A DNA stretch of 64,000 nucleotides from Cristatella mucedo (taxonomy: Eukaryota; Bryozoa; Phylactolaemata; Cristatellidae): assembly GCA_009760855.2 (NCBI GenBank), contig WPIO01000096.1, forward strand, positions 1,306,501 through 1,370,500, read 5' to 3'. The translations under genes and the position numbers were made by a program. This document shows, piece by piece, positions 35,222-47,999 of this stretch (position 1 is its first letter; every line of letters starts with the position of its first letter). Under the pieces are notes generated by a model, which was not told the origin of the DNA, ran no database searches, and saw nothing but the letters and a program-made list of their open reading frames with translations.

Positions 35222-36426
35222 CTAAAAGCAAAGAAGGAATAAATAATAGTTTTGAAAAACTGTGTAACGCAATGTTTTTGAAACTGCAATGCCGATGAAA
35301 AAAACTTTAAGCTGCTGAACATGTAACTGCTCTACTAAGCGTTGAAATTTCTATGTAAATGTACACTGCACGACACTCGAGATATAAACAGTTTCAGTAC
35401 GACATATAAAGGAAAAAAGCTCAAGCAAATAATTTGGGCATATAATTGGAAAGCTGCCATTCGATCATTAACTGAAGATCTTCCTATCGGAAGTTGATGC
35501 AAATGGAGGGCGTTTGCAAAAAACAGGAGCGTCCATTAGGTAATCCACTCACACTCCGATCACCAAGCCATCACTAGATACAACCTGCTAACACTTATTG
35601 CGGCAAGGCCATGAGCCTGAAATCCCGAAGTCTATCACTCAGCCATGCAATACACAGAAGGGGAGCCTAAATATTTGGCTATCCACCGAGGCAAATGAAA
35701 CTCATGAATGGTCCTATTTCGAGGGATGCTTTAGGGATAATTATTGATAGTACTTCTTTTTAAGCTAGCTCAGTGTGTTGTGTCAGAACAGACCCAGTGC
35801 AGGAACCAAATTGCATGCGATGATACTTTAAAATGGGAGGAGCTTGGTGTGACAAATTCTGACTTAAAACAATCCCACAGGAAAGGCTGGCCGACTTGAC
35901 AGATTTTCAATTTTACTTCCCTACAGAGAAAGCATCGAAATTCGTATGCAGCAGGACATTTTACAGTGCGACCATATCCTTTACAAATGCTATATAAGTG
36001 ACGTCACCTGAAAAAGGTCTTTCAAATAGCCGACCACTTCGTTATTAAAACGTTAACTGCCAACTTCCATGTACACAAGATCCCTAAATTTAATATCTCT
36101 TCTCAAGCGATCCAAAATCAAAGATTGTTAAAAAACTGCACACTTTTTCCCTTGTGCTTAAATGCCATTACTCGAAGATTTATCTGCCTCTGAAATGAGA
36201 GACTAAAAGCTGGTTTATCAAGTCTTCAGTGATGCAAATGCATCATGCGACTCTGCATACAGTTTTCCGTGGTCCGAATTAGGCAATTACTCGTTTAAAC
36301 AGCTGACTGTGACATGGACTGAGTTCCACAATCATTTACCCAGATTTTTAGACAACAGAATTTCTTTTCTTACACTCTTCAGATTCTAGTCCTCTACCTT
36401 ACTGTTTTAGCAACAGAAATACATAT
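35222..36426. other. Intron, no feature seen
   Basis: Unique sequence. One donor-like GTGAGTGG (minus strand, near 35570) lacks an open exon before it. Confidence 0.45.
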
Positions 36427-37560
36427 AATAATAAAAATAATAATAATGCACTTGACAAATCGCCCTCAGAGAGCCTTATGTCTCACTAGGCACTTTACGT
36501 TTGCTGGAAAGGGAAATGCAATTGAATGGTGAGTAAAATCAAGTTTGATAAACAAACAAAATGAATGACATGGTTAGGGGTTACATGCACAGGGTCAGCA
36601 TACAATTGTGGTTAGTGGCAGCATGCACTGTGTCAGCACGCATAAGCACATCAAGGACGAATCACAGGGACCCACTAAATGTTGTCCTAAATAGGTCCGT
36701 TTTGAAATTCTTTTTAAATGTGGTCAGGTTAGGGGATGTTGTAACGCAAGTCGGGAGGGAGTTCCAGGCTTTGGGAGCACACGAACAAAATGCAAAGTCT
36801 CCAAAGGATTTAAGGTTTGTACGGGGTATTTGCAGACTGTTAGATTCTGAAAAGTGGGTTACGATGCCTGACCTGATGGGGTAGTATATCGGAGAGATAG
36901 GCTATAGCCAAAGAATGAAGTGACCTAAAAGTGAGTGATAAAACCTTGAAGTCAATCCGTTGCTTGACAGGTAATCAATGCCGGTCGGCGAGAAGTGGAG
37001 TAATGGGGCAAGTGCCACGCTCATGACAGACAAGCCTAGCTGCAGAGTTTTGCACCAGCTGCAATCGCCTGATCGCACATTCTGGTAGGCCAGCGAGCAG
37101 TGAGTTGCAGAAGTCGAGACGTGATGTCTCGAATGCATGGACCAACTTGGACGTGATATCCCTATCTAAACTAGCCCGAATTTTAGCAATGTTATGAAGC
37201 TGAAAATAGGCGAATTTGAATGTGGAGCTGATATGGTCGTCTATCGACAGGTTGCTTTGGAATGTGAGACCTAGATTTAGAGCTGATTAAACTTGAGAAT
37301 TGCTGGCAGAGCCAATTTTGAGTGTCATCCTTTGCAATTTGTGAATCATACTGGGTTTGCCCATACCTAGTAAGTTAGTTTTATCATCGTTTAGTTTTTG
37401 AAAATGTGCTGCCATTCATGTGTGAAGGCCATCAATACATGCAGCAAGTAAGTTAAGAGAATTGGAGGGGCTCGAAGGCTGGGAGGGATCAATGCAAAGG
37501 TACAACTGAGTGTCATCCGCATAGAAGGGAAAGCCTAGACTGTGTTTGGCAATCGAGACC
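36427..37560 (-). mobile_element. LINE-A 3' half, truncated at the RT catalytic box
   Basis: The plus strand opens with aataataatgcacttgacaaa. On the minus strand the far end reads NTVxAFPFYADDTQLYLCID-like at about 37500-37556, so the FYADD box survives as the 5' limit. The thumb and C-terminal regions follow with frameshifts. It is much like 14310-15430. Confidence 0.85.
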
Positions 37561-39494
37561 TTTCATTTAGTTAGTTCTAACCAATCACTGGGAAGGCTAT
37601 AGCTTCTGCCTTCACGATATCATCCGACTTCAAGGAAATAAAAAAGTACGCTTATATAATGTTCTTAAAAGCATTCTCATATTTTTATTTCAGAAACTCT
37701 GTGTTCTCATATGCTAAGTAGTTAATCTGGAAAATTATGCGGTTTTTCTTTAATACAATTTCGCTGTATTTGAATTCACTAACCGATTATATGTTCCTAG
37801 TACAAATGAAGCGATTTAACTAGGTCTTCATTCGACAGGATCGATACAAATTTCCGATAAGTACTTAAGCTAACAGCCACATCTTTAGTAGAGGGTATAG
37901 TTGCACATTTCAGTTCTGATAGCGTAAATATAAACGCACATATTAAATTGCACGAGGCAGTCTAGTTAGCAACTTATCCTAAAGCCTGGTTGATACTGTT
38001 AGTCCTGCTTGTGTTCCACTTAGGTACAAAATAATTTTGTGGGAAACGTACACGTTCAGTCTTCTTCTAAGATTTGCTTAATGCTTTCTAAATCCATCGG
38101 CCATCGGACTATAACTTCAAGTAAATTAACATCCTCGTGTGGTTCTGCTACAACACCTGTCAAGTTATTGCAGTGAGATATAAGTTCGCCTAGCACACCA
38201 TGTAAACTCTTTATTATTGTAAGCACACAGTATTATTTCGCGGTAGCTTGGGTCAATTGCTGCTGCACTATCTGATTACAGACAATCTCGTAGATTTACG
38301 TAGACGTTACTTTCGTCGAACGCTTCAATGGTTTCTCTGCTTTAGCAGTCCATCAATTTTTCCATACACTGAAGAAGGCCTGTCATTGATGGTGTTATGG
38401 TTTGGCCTTTTCATAATTCCTTTTCAAGTCTTCTTGAATAGTGCCCCGTTTGGCTACTAAGCCTTTGTCAAAGTCATCCTCAAGTGCTTGACCACCACCC
38501 CAACTGGTGCCGCATGCACAGAATGCTCGAGTAGGTAGGATGGGCTACTCACACCATTGAAAGCGAAGCCTAAAGCAACCCGTGAATTTGATAATAGTGT
38601 GCGTCTAATGTCTTTTTATGTGTTAGCGTGCATCATCTAAAAAGTGGCAGACGTCTAGTATACGCGGCGTGTTCTGAAGTTTTTTCCCTCGTGCACGTTC
38701 AGCTCCGTAATAATTGCCGTTTCTAGGCATGCTTACTGCACGGTCACGTGTGAGGACCACTATTCGTGAGCCTGTACCACCACAACGATGGATACCATGC
38801 TACGGGCAGGTCTGACGACGTCCACCACTTTGAACGAATATAGCTTTTCATTTGCAAACATTTTTTAACGACCATAGTACCATACGCACATGAGTCGCTA
38901 GATTCGGGCGTTTTCTCTCACTTCCCCCAATCGTTCAGAGCTAGACAGTGAGTCTAAATGATGAGCAGAGGGTAGTAAGCTGGGTCGAAGGTTAGAGGGT
39001 AGTGAGCTGGGTCGTGTTAGAAAGCCTCCAAGCACTCGCGAAGAGGGTGTATGTGTGCTGCACAGCAACTGGCAGCTGGAACGGACGCTACTAGTACTGA
39101 CACAGCTAATCGAGCACTTGGTCAGCACAGGCAATTACAGGCCAAGGTGGCGCAGTGGGCGTGACACCAGTGCTTGTACCGTCATCCTACAGTTCCCCGG
39201 TAGACTCGTAACCTGCACACGCACTCTGAGCTCTAGGCTAGTACTCACGTAGTTCGCTACGTACCCACTCAACGACTGTGCGTAGTGACTATCTAAAATT
39301 ACCACGAGGTTCCGGAGAACGCATCAGCAAATCAACAAATCAGACTTTCTTCCAGGCAGCTCGTCTGCTCTGGCAGCCATTCTTTCCTCTCCTAGTTTTC
39401 CTGATTCGGAGCTGCCAACCGACGCTACGGCTACCTAATAACCGCCAGCGTTAATGCAGCCGTCACCGTGGCAGCACGAACATGGTGGGCGGCA
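37561..39494. other. Intron with possible unidentified coding relic
   Basis: Between about 38500 and 38040 the minus strand shows short runs of protein-like sequence in changing frames with many stops. I cannot name the source. Near 39142, a box-A-like tggcgcagtggg has no matching box B. Confidence 0.35.
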
Positions 39495-39670
39495 TCCTTC
39501 TAGCTGATTTAGCAGCATCCTCTTTTGTATAGCGACAGAAGAGCCACTGCGGCTATCAAGGCCGCTTGGCGTGACAAGAAAGGATCGCCCACAACAGGTT
39601 TTGAACTTACAACCTCGGGACCAAGGTAGTGTAAAGCTACCACCGTAACTAGCGTGCAATCACCGTGAAA
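39495..39670 (-). mobile_element. SINE-1 copy, diverged
   Basis: The inverted SINE-1 order is present: agctgatttagcagcatcct, gtatagcgacagaagagcc, a box-B area ttttgaactt, and tagcgtgcaatcaccgtg. Box B is destroyed. Confidence 0.75.
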
Positions 39671-39844
39671 TCACCACTCTCAATCTTTTCTCTTTGTCAT
39701 GCCACGAGTCGGCCTCATGTGCAACGCCTATAGGAGCGTTGTTTTCTTGTATGAGCTCTCTTCCCAAAGGGCGATTTCAGTGGATGGTTACATGGCAAGT
39801 GATTGCGGTAAAACAGGGGGTAAGACGGAAATGTGCAGCTAAGT

Positions 39845-42060
39845 TGTAATGTAATGTATCTCCGTCAGTAACTCCACAAAGTCATTAAGACCATGTGGGT
39901 GTTACGCAGGAGAGTTTTGTATAGCCCACTCACAGCCTAAGCGGCTTTCGGTACGCATTCGGTTGCCAACAGACTTCGTCTCACGCAACAAAGAGAAAGT
40001 GGGAAGCATAGCAGAGTTAGAAGAGCAGTTGAGGTAGTGAGTAGCATAGAAGTAGCAGTTCAGGCCCACTGGAAAAGATGTGCCATAGTCGGCAGTTGGA
40101 GAGTAGTTGTCGTTGCATAAGAATTGTGGAAGCGAGTTCCACAGTCTAGGACCTGCAGAGCTAAAGCTTCTGTCGCCATATGTCTTTAAGCGGAGGAATG
40201 GGAAAGCTAATTTATTATCCACACATGACCTGGGGGCGCGAACAGGCTGAAAATGATGCAGCAGTTCAGCTAGGAACGAAGGAGCCAAGCCGTGGCGGGC
40301 CTTGTGAGTCAGCGTAAGAACTTTGCTCTGTATCCTTTGCTCAACCGGCAACCATCCTAGCTCTTTCAGCAGAGGTGACACGTGCTCAAACCGCTGGGAC
40401 TTGAAGACCAGCCTTGCAGCCATATTCATAGTCAGCTGTAGTGGCATAATAGCTTTCTTTGGCAGCCCAGCCAAAAGGGAATTATAATAATAGAGCCGAG
40501 ACTGAACTAAAGAGCTAGTTAAATTTTTTACAAGCCACTATGGGAGACAGCTTCTAATCTTGGATCGGGATCGGATGTGATGGCTAGCTGTAGAGGCAGT
40601 CTTCTGAATGAAGCTCTTGAAATTGAGGCAGCTGTCGAACACGACACCTAGATTACGAGCACGTGGTGAAGGTCGCACAATAGCATCACCTATTAGAACA
40701 GCAAAGCTTTTTAATCCAGCCACACGCTTAGGGTGTCCTATGAGCAGCAGTTCGGTTTTATCGTCATTTAATTTCAGGAAAATTTCCGACATCCAGGATC
40801 GAATATCGGCAAGGCAAGCATTTAGTTTCTCAGTTGCTGCAGCAGATTCCGACGGTTTGAATGACAAATACAACTGAGTATCGTCAGCTTAGAAGTGATA
40901 TCCTATCCCATGGGCCTTAAGAACTTTTCTCAGAGGTTGTGTATAAATAAAGAACAGCAAGGGACTGAGTACAGACCCTTGAGGGACTCCACAGGTGACC
41001 CTTCTCATGTCTGAGACCTGACCCCCACACGACACAGATTGAACACGATCAGACAAGCATGAATTAAACAACGCCAGTGCTTCATCTGCCAGACCGATCG
41101 TTGTTCTCAATCGTTTAAGCAGAACTTCGTGATCAATGGTGTCGAAGGCAGCAGACAGATCTAGCATAGCTAGGGCAGTGACATTCCCGTCGTCGTTGCC
41201 ATGTAGAATGTCATTGTAAACACGGAGGAGAGCAGTTTCAGTAGAGTGCTGCCTCTTGAACCCTGATTGAAATGTTTCTGACATTCAGTTATTTTCAATA
41301 TGTTCAACTAGCTGCTTAGCAAAATATTTTCCATGATTCTTTGATAAGAACGGAAGAAGGGAAACTGGACGATAGTTTGCTAGGATCTCTGTGTCTAATC
41401 CAGGCTTTTTAGGAATGGGTCTAACGACTGCCAATTTGAAGAACTTTGGGACGACCCCTTTTCTCAAAGAAGCATTAAAAATCTTGGTTATGGCAGGGCT
41501 AAGTTGGTCTGCAAGTGAAGACCACAGCGATGAAGGTATAGGGTCTTCAGGAGACGAGCTCTTTTCGGTAGATCTTATTAAGGCAGCCACATCACAGGCA
41601 GAAACATCGGAGAATCTTTTAAGAAAGGTCACAGGTTGAGGAACGGCGATTGCTTTGGTCGGAGGGGCTAAATGGAGGCATGAATGTACACAATTTTTCA
41701 GTAAAGAAGGCTGAAAACTTTTCGTCTGAGCCCTTAATATCTGGGGAGTCAGACCTCATAGCATTGGCCAGTAAATGGTTTACTGTCTTACAAATCTGTT
41801 TAGTGTCCGACTGGCAGGAATTCAGCTTTATAATGAAAAAGAAGCCCTGGTTTTTTTAAGCTTTTGGGTGCAAACTTGAAGGAAGTCTTTAAAATTGACT
41901 AGGTCTGCCTCAGACCCCGATTTCCTGAAACGACGAAATTTTGACCTTGGTTATACAGTTTGGTAGCAACCAAGCTATTTCGCTTGGTATTTCAGTCTAG
42001 CTCTCGCTAACGATCGAGCGACCCTATGGCGACGGTAAGTAGCACCAGAGAGTAGCTGTT
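39845..42060 (-). mobile_element. LINE-B copy with reverse transcriptase, longest in the window
   Basis: The 5' part near 42.0-41.65 kb is linker sequence. RT follows in the frame 41632-41285 (DPIPSSLWSSLADQLSPAIT, NYRPVSLLPFLSK). A TGA then interrupts it, probably decayed from CGA. The RT continues in 41284-40889 with FQSGFKRQHSTETALLRVYN, AMLDLSAAFDTIDHEVLLKR and GVPQGSVLSPLLF. At GIGYHF the Tyr codon of YADD is a TAA stop; ADDTQLYLSF continues beyond it. Frames 40873-40538 and 40474-39902 give the thumb and C-terminus. It is of the CR1/L2/Jockey group and inactive. The endonuclease is missing. Confidence 0.9.
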
Positions 42061-42869
42061 GGTGCTACGGCCTGATTAGCTAACACGGAGCTCCCACAAC
42101 TGGCTCTCCAGTTTCAGGTGAGGCGTATTCCGCCACTTGATATGCAGCGAAGCTAGCTTCCGAGTTCTGGTTCGTTGCGTTTGCCAACGTCACAACTGCT
42201 TAGGGTCTATTGCTGACCGATGTCAAAGGTAAGACTAAAACTCTCCTTTGCAGCAAACTTCGCTGCAAAAGAAAGTACCTATTTCAGCAAATGCTTTCAA
42301 GCTAGTTGGCTGGCTGTAGCCGCTTCTTGGATCCGGGAATAGCAGCAGGTGAGTTGAAACGCTCCAGCCTGACTGCATTTACTGCAGCATTTGGCGACTG
42401 TTGTTCTTTCAAGTTAGCAAGCATCCGTGCTGGATCGTCAGCCGCTCACTGGTTTGAAACTCATTAACTAGTCACTGTGCTCACGTCGGTGATGGCATAC
42501 TATGGCAGCACTAACTCAATCCTCACGGCACACCTCTTCAGAAACGCGGGAATTCTCTCTGGTGAGCAACTTTGGTTTCACGAATTTTTCAGCTGCGTCT
42601 CCTGATAAAAGTACGAAATAGGGCAACAATTAGCAAGATTATAAACAGTGCACTCTAGTTGCCTTCACCTTGCTCCCTTTTCTTACGCTCAACAGAGTTC
42701 AAGGAATGAACTTCTTAAGATATCCCTATACGCACTTTAGCCATAACCGTTGCTTCACTCTATCGCTAGTTGTTCGAATGCATTTGCTAAAAAATTCACT
42801 GAAGTGACGAAGTGACAAAGCCAGGACGGTACGGCGGTGTGAGTAGTTTATACTCACCGGGTAAAAAAT
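42061..42869. other. Intron, no feature seen
   Basis: Moderately GC-rich unique sequence, possibly more of the 5' LINE-B region, but without a recognisable frame. A donor-like CCCG|GTGAGT on the minus strand near 42855 has no acceptor or open exon before it. Confidence 0.4.
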
Positions 42870-42990
42870 AAAAATAGTGATGTTAATAATAACAATAATA
42901 TATAATATAATATAACGATAATAATAACACACTTGATAAAACGCACTCTCGGAGAACTAGATCTCTATCAAGGGACTTTACAATAGGGGC
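42870..42990 (-). mobile_element. LINE-A tail fragment
   Basis: The inverted tail only: ataataacacacttgataaa, then acgcactctcggagaact, then tcaagggactttaca. Confidence 0.65.
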
Positions 42991-43114
42991 TATTGTACGG
43001 ATGAATTATAGGCCTATGTATTCGAGCAACCCTTGAAAATTCTACAACATCAGACGCAGCCGCTTGACCTCTCCCCATGTGTGAGTACGAATTTTTTCCG
43101 ACAATCGGATATAG

Positions 43115-43510
43115 CGAAACCTCGTATAAACCTCAGATCCTTTGGTGACCATGCATTTAGTTCGTATGCTCCAAGAGCCTAGAACTTCCTCCCGACTTGC
43201 GTCGAACATCCCCTAACTCGACCACATTTACAAAGAACTTAAAAACACACATTTAGGACAGCATTTAGTAAGTCCCTGTGAATCGTCCGTCATGTGCTTA
43301 CGCGTGCTGACACTGTGCTGCTGCCACTAGACACACTGGCATGCTGACCCTGCCCACGTCATCCCTAACAATGCTATTCACGTTGTATATCAAGCAAGAA
43401 AATACGCAGCATTCAGTCGCGTTTCACTTTGCAGCAAATGTAAAGTGCGTAGAAAGATATTGAGTTCTCTGAGTGCGCTTTATCAAGTGCATTATTATTA
43501 TCATTGCTAT
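43115..43510 (+). mobile_element. LINE-A 3' end
   Basis: It encodes remnants of NLRSFGDHAFSSYAP and ends in aaagtgcgtagaaagatattg, then gttctctgagtgcgctttat, then caagtgc(ATT)n. It is 5'-truncated. Confidence 0.85.
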
Positions 43511-44804
43511 TAGTATTAAGCCAGAGTAGCCTGCTTTTAAATGATTGGCTATCGTAATGCAATTAAATGTATGGAAATAACATATTTATTTTAACGTCTA
43601 CTGAGCCATATTTTCTTCTATTTCTTCAAATATTTTGGATAATACGAGTGTAGTGGTGACTAAATGGGTGCAATTTAATGTCCAGAAGGATCTAATATTG
43701 TTAGAAACCATTTTTAAAATGCCCAGAATAGTTTTCCATTCTCTAACTCGATACTCCGCGGAAATTCACTTGTCGAAGTGCAGTTTAAAACTGATTAACC
43801 AAGGTAAACGAATAACCACCATGTCTGTATACACTTTTGTAACCTGAATACACTTACCCACTTTTAGTACATGGTTGCAGAAAATTTGGTCTGAGATGTC
43901 GTTTCGCACCGAATGCACGGACCAACTCTCAGGCTTAAGTTAAAGAGGTGACAGGATCAATTTGGGTTCAGATGAGTGATTTTAAGCATAATTTCATATA
44001 CGGAGACATAATTTAAAGTACTCAAGTGTCACAAAACTCTAGTTTAATGCACATTTGCACAAATAAAGTTACATGAACGAAAGTTGAACTAAATGTGCTT
44101 ACCTGGAGCTGTTAGTTCTTCCCTAGTATGTATTCCTTCGAAAAAAAGAAAGACAGCATTTATTAAAAGTTGCTGGGCTGGTCAAAAGCTTTTTTCAAGC
44201 CAAAATACAGCAGAGCCAGCATTGCCTGCAAATTAAAAGGAAACAGGAATTCAAGAATATCCGAGATTGCTTGCTCAAATTAGGATCGTTCAATTTCAAT
44301 CGTTTTGAAATCGTTCCTGCTGGGCCGGAACCCAGGCCAGCGCTAAAGCCAAGTTGGGCCAAATTCTTGCCATTTTTCTACCTCAATAGACTCAATGGGT
44401 CCAGTATGTGCTCCACACATTTCTAAATTTAGATCTACTAAGAATGGTTTTTTGCTTATTATTTGTTCTTCCCGACAATTAAAAAAATGAGGTAGAAACT
44501 CAGGAACCATTCCGAAGGTAGAGTTACTTTTTGCTTAGTTTAATATTGTATGCCCTCTCTAGAATGACAGTGCCCTTGAAACGGCACCGTGGAATTCGAC
44601 CAAGCAGAGCTCTGGATTGAAATATGCAAATCAGCTACATATATCTCTTGCAAACATTAATCAAGCAAAAATAATGGACAGCGATCATACTCTTTACAAT
44701 AATAATACTAACCACTATGCAGTTAGTTTGCCCTCAGATAGCTTACCCTTTTACTAGGTACTTAAGTACGTTGAAAAAAGCTTTGTCACACGCTTAATCG
44801 TAGC
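43511..44804. other. Intron; holds only a candidate microexon
   Basis: AT-rich unique sequence apart from the 44103-44135 candidate. A second donor-like GTAAGTGT near 43855 (minus strand) has no convincing exon. Confidence 0.45.
44103..44135 (-). CDS. Candidate 33-nt microexon of the LRP-like gene
   Basis: A pyrimidine tract and acceptor (CTTTCTTTTTTTCGAAG) and a good donor (CCAG|GTAAGCAC) enclose 33 nt. The phases (1 in, 1 out) are those required between the 50534 and 35221 exons. Spliced in frame it reads G-IHTREELTAP-G before QYDYIIYTRS. It occupies the same relative place as the 36-nt candidate at 19448, and both peptides carry R..LT near the end. RNA evidence is lacking. Confidence 0.35.
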
Positions 44805-45400
44805 ATAATAATAATGCACTTGATAAAACGCCCTTAGAGAACTCAATCTCTTTCTAGGCGCTTCATATTTTCTGCAAAAACGATGCGCGATTAAATGGTG
44901 ACTAATTTCATGAGTGATAAACAACATGAATAACATGGCTAGGGGTGGCATGCACAGGGTCAGCATGCAAGCGTGGTTAGTGGCAGCATGCGTAGTGTAA
45001 GCATGCATAAGCACATGAAGGACGAATCACAGGGACTTACTAAATGCTATCATGAATAGGTGTGTTTTTAAGTTCTTTTTAAATACTAAATGCAGGGTCT
45101 TCAAAGGATTTGAAGTTTGTACGAGGTATTTTTAAACTGTTGGATTCCGAAAAGCAGGTGATACGACGATGGCCTAGTGGGGGAGTAGATCTGAAAGATA
45201 GGCTGGGACCAAAGAATGAACGGAGCGACTACACCTTGAAGTTGGTCCGTTGCTTGACTGGTATCCTCTGCAGGTCGGCGAGAAGTGGTTTGAAGTGGCA
45301 ACGGCGACGCTCACGACAGAAAAGCCTAGCTGTGGAGTTGTACACCATCTATAACCATCTGATTGCAGATGCCGTTAGGCAAGCAGTCATGAACAATGTA
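44805..45400 (-). mobile_element. LINE-A 3' end
   Basis: The inverted tail aataataatgcacttgataa then aacgcccttagagaactcaa opens the copy. The C-terminal coding part follows to about 45400 with an internal deletion near 45085, where ..SLP.. sequence is missing. Confidence 0.8.
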
Positions 45401-45502
45401 AACAAGTACCTAATGGTTAAAAGTGAGATGGAAAGGCTCCAAAATCAAATACGTGTAGCAGCAGCATTAATAAATAACTACTAGCTAATTTAAAAGCCAA
45501 TT

Positions 45503-45648
45503 TTTGTATAGCGACAGAAGAGCCTTGGTGGCTATCACCAACGCTTGCAGTGGCGATGAAGGATCGCCAACCACAGGATTCGAACCCACGACCTCGGGGC
45601 CGAGGTCGTGAAAAGCCACCGCCTTACCTAGTGAGCCATAACGGCTTG
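45503..45648 (-). mobile_element. SINE-1 copy
   Basis: Inverted SINE-1: tttttgtatagcgacagaag, cgcttgcagtggcgatgaag, inverted box B ggattcgaaccc, then ttacctagtgagccataacgg. It sits between two LINE-A pieces. Confidence 0.85.
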
Positions 45649-45654
45649 CACAGT

Positions 45655-46560
45655 GTCAGCTCACATAATCACACACAGAATGAATTACAGGGACCTACTA
45701 AACGCCGCGATACATAGGGTGGTTTTAGGCATATTTGTAATTTTCTTTAAGTCAGAGGGTGTCGCTAATCAATGCGAAAGTGAACGCCAAGCTTTGGGAG
45801 CATTTGAACTAAACGCTGAGTTGGAAATGGATTTGAGGTTCTTGTGGAATTGCACCTTAGAGCTTGAATCGGGAAAGCGTTGGTAAGATTCCTGGAATTG
45901 TACCTTAATGCTTGAATCGGGAAACCGTTGGTAAGATTCATGGAATTGCAGCTTAGCGCTTGCATCGGGAAAGCGCGGGTAAGATTCCTGGAATTGCACG
46001 TTAACTCTTGAATCGGGAAAGCTTAAGGGTTAGATTCCTGGCTGATGACTGGGGAATAGTTTTGATATGTGGGCTAGCTGCAAATGATGAAGGGATCTAA
46101 AAGCTAGTGACAGAAACTTCGATAAAGTGAATAAAGTCTGTTCGGGAGCCAGTGCTAGTCGAAAGGTAGTGGTCTGATATGACAACTGCGATGTTCACGA
46201 CGGGAGAAACCTACCTAAAGAGATTTCCCCTTCTGTAATCATCTTAGTTCAAAGGGTTATAGACCAGCGACTTATGAGTTGCACAATTTGACATGTTATT
46301 TTACAAAAACATGAACCAGTGTAGATGCAGTATCTGACCCTAAACAAACGCGATTTTTAGTAATGCTATATAGTGGCTGAAGGTAGGGAGGCTTGACTGT
46401 AGGGCTGATATGGTTGTCTCATGCAAGGTCATTTTCAGACCAGGACATCTATATTTCAAGCCGATACGACAGGACGTATGCTGACAAAGCCAATTGGGAG
46501 CCATTACTTTTCCATTGTTCGAGTCAAGCTTGGTTCGCCAATCACTAGTAAAAAAATTAA
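45655..46560 (-). mobile_element. LINE-A copy, old, with in-frame 48-bp tandem
   Basis: The head region (cagtgtcagctcacataatcac) matches the LINE-A 3' UTR. The C-terminal coding frame at 45999-45769 reads FSSNAPKAWRSLSH at its 3' end and is preceded by repeated QFQESYQRFPDSS-type units. The thumb region is near 46.35-46.5 kb (GLKMTLHETTISALQSSL, like the FQSDLSLDDHISS block). It is strongly diverged. Confidence 0.7.
45876..46035 (-). repeat. 48-bp minisatellite inside LINE-A coding sequence
   Basis: About 3.5 units of 48 bp (ggaattgcaccttagagctt, gaatcgggaaagcgttggta, agattcct) repeat with a few substitutions. The unit is a multiple of three and stays open on the minus strand. Confidence 0.9.
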
Positions 46561-46569
46561 AACGCACTA

Positions 46570-46730
46570 ATTGAATAGCCTCTTTTGTACAGTGACCGAA
46601 GAGCCTTTGCGGCTTCCACAAACACTTGCAGTGGCATTAAAAGCATCGCCCACTGAGAATTAGAACCCACGACTCGTGGACCAAGATCGCGAAAGGCATC
46701 CACCTTACCTAGCGGGCCGTATGTTGTATA
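46570..46730 (-). mobile_element. SINE-1 copy, diverged
   Basis: gcctcttttgtacagtgacc, gaagagcctttgcggcttcc, cttgcagtggcattaaaagc, and acccacgactcgtggaccaa follow the inverted SINE-1 order. Confidence 0.7.
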
Positions 46731-47999
46731 AGGACATTATTTGAACCTCCTTTGTCTAGAAACGGGTAGAGCACTTCCATGATGTCTCTTTCTAAGTGGA
46801 TATTTTATGGTGGTCTAGCTAGTAACATGTCAATCAATTAAGATTGCTACGTGAAAGGTTACTAACTTCATTTGAGACGAATTAACATAAATAACTGATG
46901 CGTTTGACCCATTTTAAAGAGTTGTCCATTTTATGCCATGTATGCAAACATTTGTCTCATTCGCATAGGTTTTAAAATAGAATAAAATGCACAGTTTTTA
47001 TTGTACAATAGGTTTTTAGAGCTACATTTGATGTACCTGAAATATACTGATAGTTGCGAATTTAATAATCGTTTGCCAAGATCAATACAAGCAGCACTCT
47101 ACAACTTTTCCTACTCCTGTGGACTGTTTCCAGATTACCAGGATGAATGCAATAGTGCTGACCAGCATATGCCCTTCAAATGTAAAAGCACGACCTAGAT
47201 TGATAATCGAAGCGCGTTTTGTTGTAAGAAGCGTTTTGCGGAAAATGACACCTTGGTATAATTTATGAAGCTTCTACATATACATTTAAAAATTGAGCTG
47301 AATACAAATCCGCCTATCAATGTCTCGTCATTTAAAGCAATTTACAATGCTTATTTTAGACAATTACCAAGCAACATATACCTCTACAGGCGTAATTTCA
47401 AAGTATTTTCTTTTGTTTGCTAGACGAAGCAAATATTCTAACGGTTTCTTTATAACAGGTATTCCGAAACTTCCCCGTAGATTTGCCTGTCCTGCTTATG
47501 GTGAACAGCTATCAAATGCAAACGTAATGGCACATTATTCGCATGTTTAAACCACTTGCTTACTAGGCAAAGTGTTTTTGTAAAAAAAAGGTAAATCGTT
47601 ATATGATTGCGTGTATTACACGAATCTCAATGGCACGTACACGTTTTTCAAATGCTTTAAATTCAGAATTTACGTCCATATGACTTCAAGTTAAATTGTC
47701 ACGGTTTCTTTAAAGCCTTAAGGACAATTCACAGAAAAAACCCTAAGCTGAACGCCATCTTAGAAATCATTAGCGGGTCATGTTGAATAATAGTTTGCAT
47801 TTTAGAGTAATCTTTTAAATTATTTCAGGTGTTCATAATATTCTGACAAATCGGCATTCGATAAATTTGGACGGAACTGACTTTATTTATTTTAGGTAAT
47901 TTTAATCTCTATAACTATCCTTTTATTTAGAGATTAAGTTGTATTTAAAAAAAATTTTTCCAGAAATTAATTAGCTTTTCTATTGTCTGTAATTCCTCA
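46731..47999. other. Intron, no feature seen
   Basis: AT-rich unique sequence. A plus-strand frame at 47001-47198 has four cysteines but no matching spacing to a known module and no splice context. Confidence 0.45.

Noticed and set aside
38440-38540. FCACGTSWGGGQALEDDFDKG read as an EGF-like CxC..G..L..D end on the minus strand
   Set aside because: The other EGF cysteines are absent, a stop lies upstream, and there is no acceptor with the right phase.
38040-38560. Protein-like runs on the minus strand (DPSYREIILCAYNN, EDVNLLEVIVRWPM)
   Set aside because: They sit in different frames with many stops and no recognisable family. A decayed transposase is possible, but I cannot support it.
39130-39250. 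Third tRNA-SINE, from a box-A-like tggcgcagtggg
   Set aside because: No box B follows at the right distance, and there is no second copy in the window.
43858-44000. Possible exon before a GTAAGTGT donor (minus), reading RHLRPNFLQPCTKSG in one frame
   Set aside because: The acceptor is poor for the open frame, and the exit phase (2) does not fit the neighbouring exons.
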